This document shows positions 20,927-30,809 of a stretch of DNA of 64,000 nucleotides, piece by piece. Every line of letters starts with the position of its first letter. Within the stretch, counting starts at the first letter, position 1. The notes under the pieces were generated by a model. That model worked only from the letters and a program-made list of their open reading frames with translations. It was not told the DNA's origin and searched no databases. The DNA is from Tenrec ecaudatus (lineage: Eukaryota > Chordata > Mammalia > Afrosoricida > Tenrecidae), in assembly GCF_050624435.1 (NCBI RefSeq), contig NW_027459223.1, forward strand, positions 1 through 64,000, given 5' to 3'. Both the position numbers and the translations under genes were made by a program.

Positions 20927-23070
20927 TATATTACAAAAGAACTCCCTTCTTTTCAAACAGGATCATGTCCACCAAGGCTCAAATTTCTCACATATTTTGA
21001 GGGGGCTACAGATCAATCCATAATGGTTCTTTTGGGTAGCTTAACAAATGGCTACCAATCGAGTGACTTAAACAGCAGGCATCTGTTCTCTCACTTTTCT
21101 GAAGGGCAAAGGGTTAAAATTAAGGTGTGGGCAAGATTCATTCCTTCTGAGAGCTCTGAAGGAGAATCAAAGTAGCCTCTCTCTGTTTCTGGTCACTGCT
21201 GCTAATCCTTGATATTTCTTGGCTTATAGATGCACTGATCCAATCTCTGCCAGTGTCTTCACACGGGGTCTCTGTGTGCCCACTCCTCTTCTTATAAGAA
21301 CACACCAATCAGTGCATGTAGCATCCATCTGAAATCTAAACCCAGAAAGATGGAGCTCTTGAAATCCTTAACTAAGCACATCTGCCAAGACCTCCTCTCC
21401 AAGTAAGGCCATAGCCTCAGGTTCCATGTGAACATGAATGTGTGTTTGTGAATGTGATTTAATGTACTACAGAGGGCACGCTTTGGCCTCATGAGGAGTG
21501 TTTCGCCAGTACCGGCTTCACAGCCCTGAGATTTCCCAGGCATTTGCTACATTTTCTTGTCTTCCCACCATTTATCCACCATTAGGCCTTTTCCCCTAAG
21601 TTAGTCAAGCATCAGTTTCTGTCACTTGTGATCATGACCCTCCCTCCCGCCCAGGTCACAAATTTAAACTGATACAGGCAGTTTCTTTAATGAGCACTAT
21701 GTTATCCTGATTAGCAAGCATTGCTAAGGAGGGAGGATGAATCAGTGAGAACCCGCTTGCTTCATCTAGCTTTGGGGCAGTCCACAGAGGATTGATCCCT
21801 GAGCCACTAACGAATTTTGCAACTGTCACAGAACAATGCAAATAAGTAAGATCCACATCTGCTGAACACCATCATGAGGTCAAACTGTGTGTAAATAAAT
21901 GCCTGTTTCAAGGAGTGAGTAAATCCTAAGGTAAGGAGTGACAGGGCTTTGTTGGCATAAACCCAGCAAGGCATTATGGGTCGGATATTAATGAACTCAT
22001 GCTCCTGGGCCTCACAGAGCCCCAGCTCAACTGCTTCAGCTTGTTGACAAACAATCACTACCCGGAGAGAGCACTACCATTTCGATGAACAGGGTTGTTT
22101 GGGGATGATGCTTCCTAACTTGCATTTTAATACAAATTTGATGCTTCATCTGAGCAATGTGGAAAGAGCATTCAGATAAAAGAGAGGGACAAACATCAAG
22201 TGACCAGAGGATGAAACTTCTATCTAATCTGTGCCCACTGGAATTGCTTCGTGGGAAGGTATTTTTTGGTGGTGTTGGGTTGTTCCCCTACCTTGCTCCA
22301 AGCCTTCCTCCTCATGCCCACCCCCACCCCAGCATACATCCTACTGGGAGAATGTCTCTGAATAATGAAGTTTTAATAAATGAAGCTTTAATGAGCCTGA
22401 TAGTCTGCCTAAGACCCCTTCAAACTGTAGTCTTTCATTTGTATTCTTCCATCCTTTTTGAAGAAATGAACCTGATGGCAGGTAGTATGTTTCCTTTCCA
22501 GGATGAGCTGATAGAGCCTCTCGCTGCTGCAGTGGGAGGTGAAACATTAAAAGGCCCTCTGTGGCTATGAGACATGCCCACTCTCCAAGAGACACTGGGC
22601 AGGTTTGCTGAAGCTCCTCAGAATTGACTAGTGGCCCTGGTCCACCCATCTCAACCAACAGTCTTCATTTGCACTCCATGCCCTCTCTGAGCTCCAAATG
22701 CATGCTTCATTTGAGGATGACAAAGCCTCTATTTTCTGAGAAGATGCGCAGACATGTGAACTAATCAATGCTCCCCCTGTCCCCGGGGAGTGTGAAATTC
22801 TCCCATCATGACCCACCAGCTTCCCTGGAAATTCCTGTCTTAACTCAGGCACTTAATATCATTGGTGTCTCGGCTTCCTTCCTTCTTGCACATCCCCCAG
22901 GCATTAACTGTCATCCTTCCTCTCCCTAAAATATACTTTGAATCTATTCACTTCATGCCATCCCTACTGCCCCAAGGTGTGTCTTGCATTGACTATGAAA
23001 CTAGATTCTGTATCCATTTTCCAGGGCTGTCAAAACAAAGCATCGTAAATCAGGTGGCTTTTAAGAACAG
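20927..23070. other. Unassigned intergenic DNA, low repeat content
   Basis: About 2.1 kb with no repeat I recognise and no gene I can support. The part 21840-22080 and 22330-22580 has mixed composition and TTTAAT/ATTAAT motifs, and may be older unique sequence. No splice-site-bounded exon with a convincing frame was found. Confidence 0.4.
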
Positions 23071-23074
23071 TCCA

Positions 23075-23500
23075 CCACCTGTCTATCAGTTCGTGGTGCA
23101 GTGGTAGCTAGAGTGTTGCTGTGAAATTGGAAGCCGTGCCACCGATATGACAAACCCCAGAAGGGTCAGCAACGATGGGCAGGCTTCAGTTGAACCTCGA
23201 GCCCTGTGGTGCTCAACCTTCCTTTAATACAATTCCTCATGTTGTGGTGACCCCCAACCATAAAATCATTTTCCTTGCTACTTCATAACTGTAATTTTGC
23301 TACTGCCATGAATCGGGTGACTCCTGTTAAAAGGTCGCTGGACCCCAAAAGGGGTCACAACCCACAGATTGAGAACCACTGCTCTAGCCTAAGGCAGACT
23401 AGGAAGAAAGACCTGGTGATCTACTTCCAAATATTAACAAATGAAAGCCTTATGGGTCACAACAAAATATGGTCCTATAGAGTGCTGGAAGATGAGCCAC
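23075..23500 (+). mobile_element. RTE-clade LINE 5' fragment interrupted by SPIN
   Basis: The RTE 5' untranslated region is readable on both sides of a SPIN insertion. Left: the gtggtgcagtggtagctag region and gggcaggcttcagttgaac. Right: aaggcagactaggaagaaag, acctggtgatctacttcc, agtgctggaagatgagcc. The same order occurs uninterrupted at 26761-26950. The RTE was therefore in place before the SPIN. Confidence 0.75.
23204..23381 (+). mobile_element. SPIN-like hAT element with 8-bp target duplication
   Basis: A 178-bp element with ends CTGTGGTGCTCAACC and GATTGAGAACCACTG. Flanks ctcgagcc (23196-23203) and ctctagcc (23382-23389) match at 7 of 8 positions and resemble the TCTAGA-centred preference of hAT transposases. 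The body contains cctcatgttgtggtgacccc and ttgctacttcataactgtaa. It is non-coding and non-autonomous. Confidence 0.92.
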
Positions 23501-23574
23501 TGACCTGCACACAACAGCTACAAAAATAGACTCAAACACACCAACAAAGGCCTGCTGAACTCCAAAGCCCTAAC

Positions 23575-23636
23575 ACACCCACTGCCCTCAAGTCCATGCA
23601 AACTCATAGCGGCCCTATAGGCCAGGGGCGAACTGT
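23575..23636 (-). repeat. AfroSINE fragment, minus strand
   Basis: Short match to the AfroSINE 3' region in reverse orientation: actgccctcaagtccatgc followed by aaactcatagcggccctata. It is truncated by the next repeat. Confidence 0.6.
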
Positions 23637-24870
23637 GTATTAGTCTGGGTATGCTAGAGAAAACTCGAGGGAGACTCATGTGTATGACAGAGAGTTGGTG
23701 GTTTTTAAAAATCATTTCCCTATTATTTAATCATTTTATTAGGGATTTATACAACTCTTATCACAATCCATCCATCCATCCATTATAAAGCACATTTATA
23801 CATTCATTGCCCTCATCATTGTCAAAACATTTGCTCTCCACATAAGCCCCTGGCACCTGCTCCTCGTTTTTCTCCTCCCTCCCCACTCCCCCCTCCTTAT
23901 GAACCCTTGATAATTTTATTGGGGGCTCATACAACTCTTATCACAGTCATTCCATCCATCCATCCATCCATCCACCCATTGTGTGTCAAGTACATTTGTA
24001 CATGTGTTGCCCTCATCATTCTCAAAACATTTGCTTTCTACTTGAGCCCTTGGTATCAGCTCCTCATTTCCCCACTTCCATCCTCCCCCCCTCATAAATT
24101 CTTGATAATATATAAATTATTTTGTCATCTCTTACACATCAAACATCTCACTTCCCCCACTTTTCTGTTGTCCGTCCCCCAGGGCAGAGGTTTTATGTAG
24201 ATCCTTGTAATCGGTTCACCCTTTCTACCCCACCTTCCCTCCACCCTCCTGGTATTGCCACTCTCACCACTGGTCCTGAAGGGATCATCTCTCATGGATT
24301 CCCTGTGTTTCCAGCTCCTGTCTGTACCAGAGTACATGTTCTGGTCTAATTCTACCTTATAAATCAAGAGAGAGAGTTTTATATCAAACAGTAATTGTAC
24401 ATTAAGCAAACGTCCCAGCCCAGTGCAGATCAAATCCATAAGTCTGATATTAGCCCATTTGTCTGATACCAATCTATACATTCCTTTTCAGACCCATAAA
24501 ACATGTGCAGTGATGCTGAATGCAGGATAATCACAGGCCAATGGGTGGAAAGTCTTGTGGATCCAGTGGCATTGTAAGCATCTCAGTGCTGGCAGCGATC
24601 TCTCTGAGGCTTCTTTGGCTTCAGAGGTCTGGTCGCATCCATTTGGCTTGCCTTGTGCAATGTCTCCCAAGGAGTAGCAGAGAGAGAGAGAGAGAGGTGT
24701 CTTCCACCTCCAAGGAGGAAGTACCAGATTTCTCAGAGTTCTCAGGAGAAGGCTATGCCCACATAAAAATCTCACTGACTATCTCCAGATTGGCAGCCTA
24801 GACTCCACGCCTACATTCCTAATCCTTAACGTGAAACAAGATTAGGTGACTACCACAGGCTCCTAATCCA
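23637..24870 (+). repeat. Unclassified dispersed repeat split by a TER3 insertion
   Basis: The left part (23637-23696) begins tattagtctgggtatgctag. The right part resumes at about 24365 (gagagagttttatatcaaac) and continues through gtcccagcccagtgcagatc, a ctgaatgcaggataatcaca block and gtggatccagtggcattg to about 24870. A second copy of the start occurs at 17545. The two halves match the same family only if the TER3 insert between them is removed. I recognise it as a recurrent afrotherian repeat but cannot name it. It has no coding region. Confidence 0.6.
23725..24364 (-). mobile_element. TER3 head-to-tail dimer with inverted 5' tip
   Basis: Two minus-strand TER3 3' units in tandem, A at about 23725-23914 and B at about 23912-24347. 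Each starts with the ttttattaggg / ttttattggggg end and the tcatacaactcttatcac block. B ends in ctggtct, then continues with a 17-base segment (24348-24364) whose reverse complement matches the sequence that should follow in other copies (compare 28341-28370). This is the signature of twin-priming inversion during target-primed reverse transcription. The junction of A and B has a few bases of shared sequence. Confidence 0.75.
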
Positions 24871-25489
24871 TAACAAGCCCATTTATTTTTTCCCTGCATA
24901 CCGACGCCAATCCAATACCCAAAGCTTTACCCAAAGGGTGGAGATCTACTTCTAAAACATGAATATAGAAAAATCGTTTTTGCTTGAAGGCTCTCAAGGA
25001 AATGCTCACCGAAAACTCCATTCCTATTATCTCACCTCCCCCAAATTAGTCTTCTTCTGGGCTTTTAGTCACACCAAGGTCTCTCCTGCCCCAAGGACTT
25101 TACATGCACTGTCATCTCTTCCAAGCCCTGAAGTGCCAAGTTCAAAGTTCCAGTTAATCTCCCTGATCCTGAATTTTAAGAACTGTGTGTGTGGGAGGGA
25201 AGGGGTTGGGCTGTTTGTTGAACTGCTGGGTTTTGGAGCCATTTGTTATGCAACCTCATTTTGTCAATGATTGGTTAATTAATGCAGCATTCATTTGCCC
25301 TTCTTCCACTTACAGCACATGGCTTGTATCTTTGGGATCACTCTTCCACCATGCTCCATCTCCATGCTTCTGCTGGCATTGACCCAATCTGCCAGCTCCA
25401 GGCCTGGCTAGTCAGGGCATGACTTTCCTCTGTCCAAAGGGACTGGGTCAGACTCAGTATGTGACTCATGCTAGGTTAATGATATCTAA
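24871..25489. other. Unassigned intergenic DNA
   Basis: No supported gene. Reading frames are short and lack recognisable domains. Confidence 0.35.
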
Positions 25490-25705
25490 CCCTAAAAAAT
25501 GCCCCAGAAACAATTGCCCCATTGCCAATGAGTCCATTTTGAATCATAGAAGGTCCCTGTGGGGTTTCTCAGACTGTAAATATTTATGTGAGCAGAAAGT
25601 TCCATCTTTTTCCCTAAGAGGTAGCTGGTAGGGTAGCACTGCCAACCTTGCAGTTAGCAATCCAATGCTTACCTGATAGTACCACCAATGATTAGAAAGG
25701 AAAAG
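25490..25705 (-). repeat. AfroSINE copy, minus strand
   Basis: Diverged copy: ggtttctcagactgtaaat, tttatgtgagcag, agctggtagggtagcact and aaccttgcagttagcaatcc follow the reverse-complement AfroSINE order. The outer edges are approximate. Confidence 0.6.
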
Positions 25706-26695
25706 AGCCTCTCTCTAATAGAATTCCTGAGCTTCTAGATAAAACTACAGCTGTCATCAGGAAGCCTGCGTGAAACTCAAAAGGAAACAGCACTGAAAGG
25801 AAAAGGTTCAAACTCTGATGGTATCAACTTAGTGCCAGAACCCAGCTATTCCTGATGCTCTGTCCCCAGACCTAAAAATTCCATAAACCTACCCATTAAT
25901 TCCTTCTCCTGTTCCTTCCCTTCTCATGCCCCAAGGTACTTTGACTTAGCTTTGAAGGCACTCACAACTTCACGGGTTCTGCCTTGCACAGGTGTCTGCT
26001 TGCTTCCAGTTCAGTCCTGACATTGTCCCTATCTTTAGCCATGTTAGGCTTGAGTCCTAGAGCTTTCCTTTGCTTGTCTCCCTATTGCTCTTGTCCTATG
26101 AAGTCTGTGGCTTTATCTTTAAGTCTAAGTCCTGCCCTTTCGCTTTCGTAGAAATCTGTCTCTGTATCTTGGCTCGTGGCAGGTTGTGTCCTTCAAAGAT
26201 GACTGTCCTAATGTTTCACATCGCACATTCTCTTGTTACGAGTTTGTGTTCACTTTTCCAGAAACAGGGCCCGCTTTCCCTCTTCCTTGCATCTTGGCAG
26301 GCCTTTGACTATGGCAGAAGTGTTGCTCTGTGACTTCCACCTGGTCGTATTGGGTTGTTCACCATTGGGACGCTGTCAGGATGTTGCACGGAAGACCAGG
26401 CCAAATGAAAATGTCACATATATGGTTCTTCTTGAGCTCCAACCAATAGAAGTATCAGTCGTGTGAAGGAGTGAGTCTTAAGAGAGCTGCAGCCTCTGTC
26501 CTTTGAGCTACCCCAGCTAATGCTTGATGAAGCCAAAACTAGTGTTCTCACTGTGCTCTGCCCAGATTGCAGATTTGTGAGCAAAATTGATATTATCATT
26601 ACTTTAAGATGTTATTTGTGGGGATACTTTCTGTTAGCAGCAGATCATCAGAATACTGCCTAATCAGACTGCATTGCCAGTTTTACTCTCTCTCT

Positions 26696-26697
<2 letters not shown>
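25706..26697. other. Unassigned intergenic DNA
   Basis: About 1 kb with no repeat or gene that I can support. Confidence 0.35.

Positions 26698-26734
<37 letters not shown>
26698..26734. repeat. (TA)n microsatellite
   Basis: About 18 uninterrupted TA units. Confidence 0.97.
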
Positions 26735-26737
<3 letters not shown>

Positions 26738-26749
26738 CCTCCACTCTTC

Positions 26750-27195
26750 TGTCAGTTGGTTGTCCTATAATGGTTTGTGTATTGTTATGATGCTGGAAGC
26801 TCTGTTACCAGAATTTCAAATACCAGCAGGATTGCCCATGGTGGACAGGTTTCAGTGAAGCTTCTAGACTAAGACAGACAAGGAAGAGGGGCCTGCCAGT
26901 CCACTTCCAAAAATTACTGAAAGAAAACCTTATGGAGCACAAGAGAACACTGACTGACTAATGTGTTTTGGACACACTATCAGTGGACAATTGCTAGAGG
27001 AAGACATCATATTTGATGAAATAGAGGGACATGGAAGATCCTTATTGAGGCAGATTGACCTAATCCCTGCAACAATGGACTTCAACATTCAGGAATGTGT
27101 GACAATGGTGCCAGATAAGACAGCACTCCATTCCATTTCATATAAGGTCTCCATGGATCACAGTAGACTTGATGGCACTCTCTATATGTTTGTCT
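26750..27195 (+). mobile_element. Internally deleted RTE derivative (5' and 3' ends joined)
   Basis: The first half (26761-26950) is the RTE 5' region: ttatgatgctggaagctctg, atggtggacaggtttcagtg, gactaagacagacaaggaag. The second half (26962-27195) is the RTE 3' region: ttggacacactatcagtgg, attgacctaatccctgcaac, ctccatggatcacagtagac, ttgatggcactct. About 2.5-3 kb of coding sequence is absent between them. Such end-joined copies can be mobilised in trans as a non-autonomous family, or be a one-off deletion; a shared junction in other copies would decide. Confidence 0.75.
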
Positions 27196-27819
27196 TCAGT
27201 GACTTCCCATAGGGCTGCTCTGCCTGGCAGCCTCTATTCTTCATGCTTCCAAATGGGGAGCACAACAGGTCCATAGTCACTGATATTCCCCTCAATCCCC
27301 AGGTAAAGTAAGGAGGCATGAAGCTAACTAGGTTGTTCTCTTTGCCTTGTCTCTCTTCCTTTTCCCCTCCTCCAACAGGGTTAGAGGGGGTAAATACTTA
27401 CCTTGCAGTCTAGAAGAGAATTTCTTCCACACCAAAATCTTCTCCTTCCTCAAAAGGCACATACATGCTTTTCTCCTTGTTTTGAATTAAAATGGCAGAT
27501 GGGATGGTAGGAAAGAAAATGAACTAGTCTAACAGAATGGCCAAACAGATTTACCTTCCACATAAGAATGTAAATAACTCCTCAATCTTGTTATAGAGTC
27601 ATGATATGATGAGCTCCATCAAAGCAGAGTAGAACACCACGGAGGTCAGACCAGAAAGACCATATTGAGTTGATTTTGTATGAGAGATTCTAGTTGCTAA
27701 TTATACTTTTCATAACAGACAGATGGGAGGTATAGAAGCCCAGACTTAAAATGTCTTTATCTAATTGCCTGCCTAAATATATGTTTGCAATATGGTCTTC
27801 AAAGGGAATACTTTCTTTA
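27196..27819. other. Unassigned intergenic DNA
   Basis: No supported gene or recognised repeat. Confidence 0.35.
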
Positions 27820-27832
27820 CCTTAAATTCCAT

Positions 27833-28800
27833 TTCTTTTTCCGCTCTTTTATGTAATTTTATTGAAGTATCATTGATGTACAATAAACCATAGTGTGTTT
27901 TGCTCTTTGAGGTTTTTAAAAAGAATCATTTTATTGGGGGCTCCTACAACTCTTATCACAATCTATACATACATCCACTGTGTACATTTGTTGCCATCAT
28001 CATTCTCAAAACATTTGCTTTCTACTTGAGCCCTTGGTAGTAGCTCCTCATTTCCCCTCCTTCCCCCTCCCCCTCCCTCATGGACCCTTGATAATTTATA
28101 AATTATTATTCTGTCCTATCTTACACTGTCCGACATCTACCTTCACCCACTTTTTTGTTGTCCCTCCCTCATGGAGGAGGTTATATGTAGATCCTTGTAT
28201 TCAGATCCCTCTTTCTACCCCACCTTTCCTCCACCCTCCTGTTATTGCTACTCTCAGCACTGGTCCTGAAGGGGTCATCTGTCCTGGTTTCCCTGTGTTT
28301 CCAGTTCCTATATGGACCAGTGTATATTCTCTGGTCTAGCCAGGTTTGTAAGGTAGAATTGGGATCATGATAGTGGGCGCGGTAGAATTTAGGAACGAGA
28401 GGAAAGTTATATGTTTCATCGTTGCTACACTGCATTCTGATTGGCTCATCTCCTCCCAGCGACCCTTCTGTAAGGGGTTGTCCAGTTGCCTACAGATAGA
28501 TCTTGGATCCCCTAACTGTACCCCCCCTCATTCACAATGATATGATTTTTTTTGTTCTTTCATGCCTGATACCTGATCCCTTCTGCATCTTGTGATCACA
28601 CAGGCTGGTGTGCTTCTTTCATGTGCACTTTATTGGTTCTGAGTTAGATGGCCACTTGTTAACCTTCTAGTCTTTAAAACCCTAGACTCTTTATCTTTTG
28701 ATAGCTGGCTCCATAAGCTTTCTTCACCTCATTTATTTATACACCCACCTTTTGTCTTGAGTGATTGTGTCGGGAAGGTGACCATCATGGAATACCAGTT
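27833..28800 (-). mobile_element. TER3 copy with probable 3' transduction, minus strand
   Basis: An exact 13-bp repeat, ccttaaattccat, flanks the unit at 27820-27832 and 28801-28813. The TER3 body occupies about 27905-28800. Between its normal 3' end and the left duplication lie about 70 extra bases that are not part of other TER3 copies and end, on the minus strand, in a caataaaattaca signal followed by an A-rich stretch. This is what read-through of the element's own poly(A) site to a downstream one would produce. Alternatively the extra bases are an older L1-like fragment already in place, and the flanking repeat is coincidental. Only one 246-bp module remains because of 5' truncation. Confidence 0.75.
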
Positions 28801-29034
28801 CCTTAAATTCCATATCTATAGGCTTAAGTCTTACCCACAGGAAGCTTATTTTTATTTTATCCCTTGAACAAAATCTTGCAATAATTTTCTCTTTTTGGGT
28901 AAGTTCATCCTCAATCACATATCCTTTAACATTTACAAGAATTTATATGTAACCAACCCCATTTACATAGTCTCATTCATGCTATTTCCACAATAATTGT
29001 AATAACCCTATTTTTTAGAATCGGCAGAAAGCAT

Positions 29035-29125
29035 CAGCATTAATATCCCATTGCCACTGAGTTGATTTCAACTCATGGGTACCTTATATGACAGAATAGT
29101 ATTGCCTCATGGGTTTCCAAGGCTG
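29035..29125 (-). repeat. AfroSINE fragment, minus strand
   Basis: Contains attgccactgagttgatttc, aactcatgggtaccttatat and atgggtttccaaggctg in reverse AfroSINE order, interrupted on the right by an L1-like insertion. Confidence 0.7.
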
Positions 29126-29500
29126 AAAAAAAATCTCTTTATTGTGAGTTGGGTGAAGGTTTACAGAATACATCCGTTTTCCATTTGACAGTTCACACAT
29201 ATTTTGCTTCATGATATTGACTGCAATCTGCTCAACGTAATATCACTTATCGCACTTCCTCCTTGTATTTCCTGTTTCCATTCCCCTTCTTTCCTGACCC
29301 TTCTGAACTTTATCTTTGAATAAATTATATCCTTTTGATTCAAATAGTTGATTAGTGTTACTTTTTATCTTATAGATCTACCTATTGTTTGGCTGAAGAT
29401 TGAGCCAAGGGAGTGAGTTCAGTTCCAGAACTGAAGGTGCCTAAGGACAACAGTCTTGTGGGTTCCAAGAATCTCTCTCTGAGCAATACCCCTGAACTTT
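29126..29500 (-). mobile_element. L1-type 3' end, minus strand
   Basis: Begins with the T-rich reverse complement of an A-tail (aaaaaaaatctctttattgtg on +), then gagttgggtgaaggtttac. This start is recurrent at 3' ends of afrotherian L1 copies, where it reads into a pyrimidine-rich 3' untranslated region. There is no coding part. It appears to lie within AfroSINE sequence. Confidence 0.55.
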
Positions 29501-29559
29501 TAAAATAAGTTTAAACTTTGTTGCACATATTTCTCCTATTCTATCCCAAAATTCCAAAG

Positions 29560-29945
29560 CAAACTCATTATCATTGTGTTGAAGCTGACTCAAAGAGACC
29601 CTACAAGATAGAATAGAACTTCACCCTTTGATTTTCCAAGGCTTAAAACTTTACCAGAGCAGACAAACTCATATTTCTCACATGGAGCAACTGATAGGGT
29701 AGAACCACTTACTTTGTGGTTAGGAGCTCAATGAGGAGTCCACTCTGCCATTAGAGCTCGTTTAGAATGCTATCCAGGATTCCCTAATGCTATCCCTCTC
29801 AGATCAGTTGGTAGTGGTAATAAATGTAAATCTTAAGGGGGTCAGACTTCCACATCATAACTCTTCCTTGGGGAAGATGGTGGGTTTGAACTGCTGATTG
29901 ATTAGCCCTTAAGTGCTTAATTACTGCCTCACCAGGGTTCTCCTT
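29560..29945 (-). repeat. Two diverged AfroSINE copies, minus strand
   Basis: First copy 29560-29745: cattgtgttgaagctgactc, tgattttccaaggcttaaaa, gtggttaggagctcaatga. Second, partial, at 29870-29945: gggtttgaactgctgattga, agtgcttaattactgcctc, accagggttctcc. Both are old. Confidence 0.65.
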
Positions 29946-30809
29946 AACATCAGAACAGTGGACACTTATTGGTTTATCTTTCTGGTCTCTGTTCCCTAAA
30001 AATTGCACTTCATCCACAGGGTTTTCTTCCACAACACACAGCTGCTAGTGTTTTTGGTTTGTTTTTCCACATGACTTCACCTTCCTGGTCAAAGCTGATT
30101 TGTCCAGGGCTAAACACACAATGAAAACATAGCCATATTTGCACACTACAAAATTTGAAGTGAGACAGCAAGCTATTTGTTGAGTTTTTTGAATGACAGA
30201 AGTCTAAAAGGAAGTGTTGTGATACAGGAAACAGTGAGTTTTGATGTCCAGGATTTATACTGGGGACCCAGTTGGCACTCCGAATGACTATTCAAAGTGA
30301 TGGTATGAATCCTCCTCTTCCATGACCTACACATATAATAGATATAACCACTAAGTCCATGATTTGACAAATGTCTTATGTGATTGAGTTTGGGTTCCCC
30401 ATAGGATTAGATCCTGAGACAAAGGTTTTAATTAAGCCATTTTGGGGGAGATATCAATAAGGAAATGGGAAATAGAAAAGGGAAAGAAGGCAGCCAATGA
30501 AAAGTACATTATCAAACAATTTAAAATTGTGAGCAACTGGAGGTTAATCTTACTGGAGACACTCTAGAAAATCCACTAGTTATTCTGCCCAGAATGGGAG
30601 GGAGTGTGGCTATTTGTCCAACAACTCCTATGGGTCATTGGTTAAGGGTTACTCCAGGAAGCAAGAATTAACTCCACAACCTCCTAAGCCATGCATGCTC
30701 AGGTACAGTGGTCTACAGAAACTAGAGAAAGCAAGAAGAGAGATGTGCTGGCCATTCAGAATTAGGCTAGCATGCCAAGTTGTCAGACATGTCAGGTTCT
30801 TGCACTATC
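29946..30809. other. Unassigned intergenic DNA
   Basis: No gene supported. The part 30400-30560 has the feel of an old, degraded LTR or DNA transposon but I could not assign it. Confidence 0.35.

Noticed and set aside
22157-22570. 137-codon + strand frame
   Set aside because: No recognised domain; its minus-strand counterpart is equally open, so there is no strand signal for coding.
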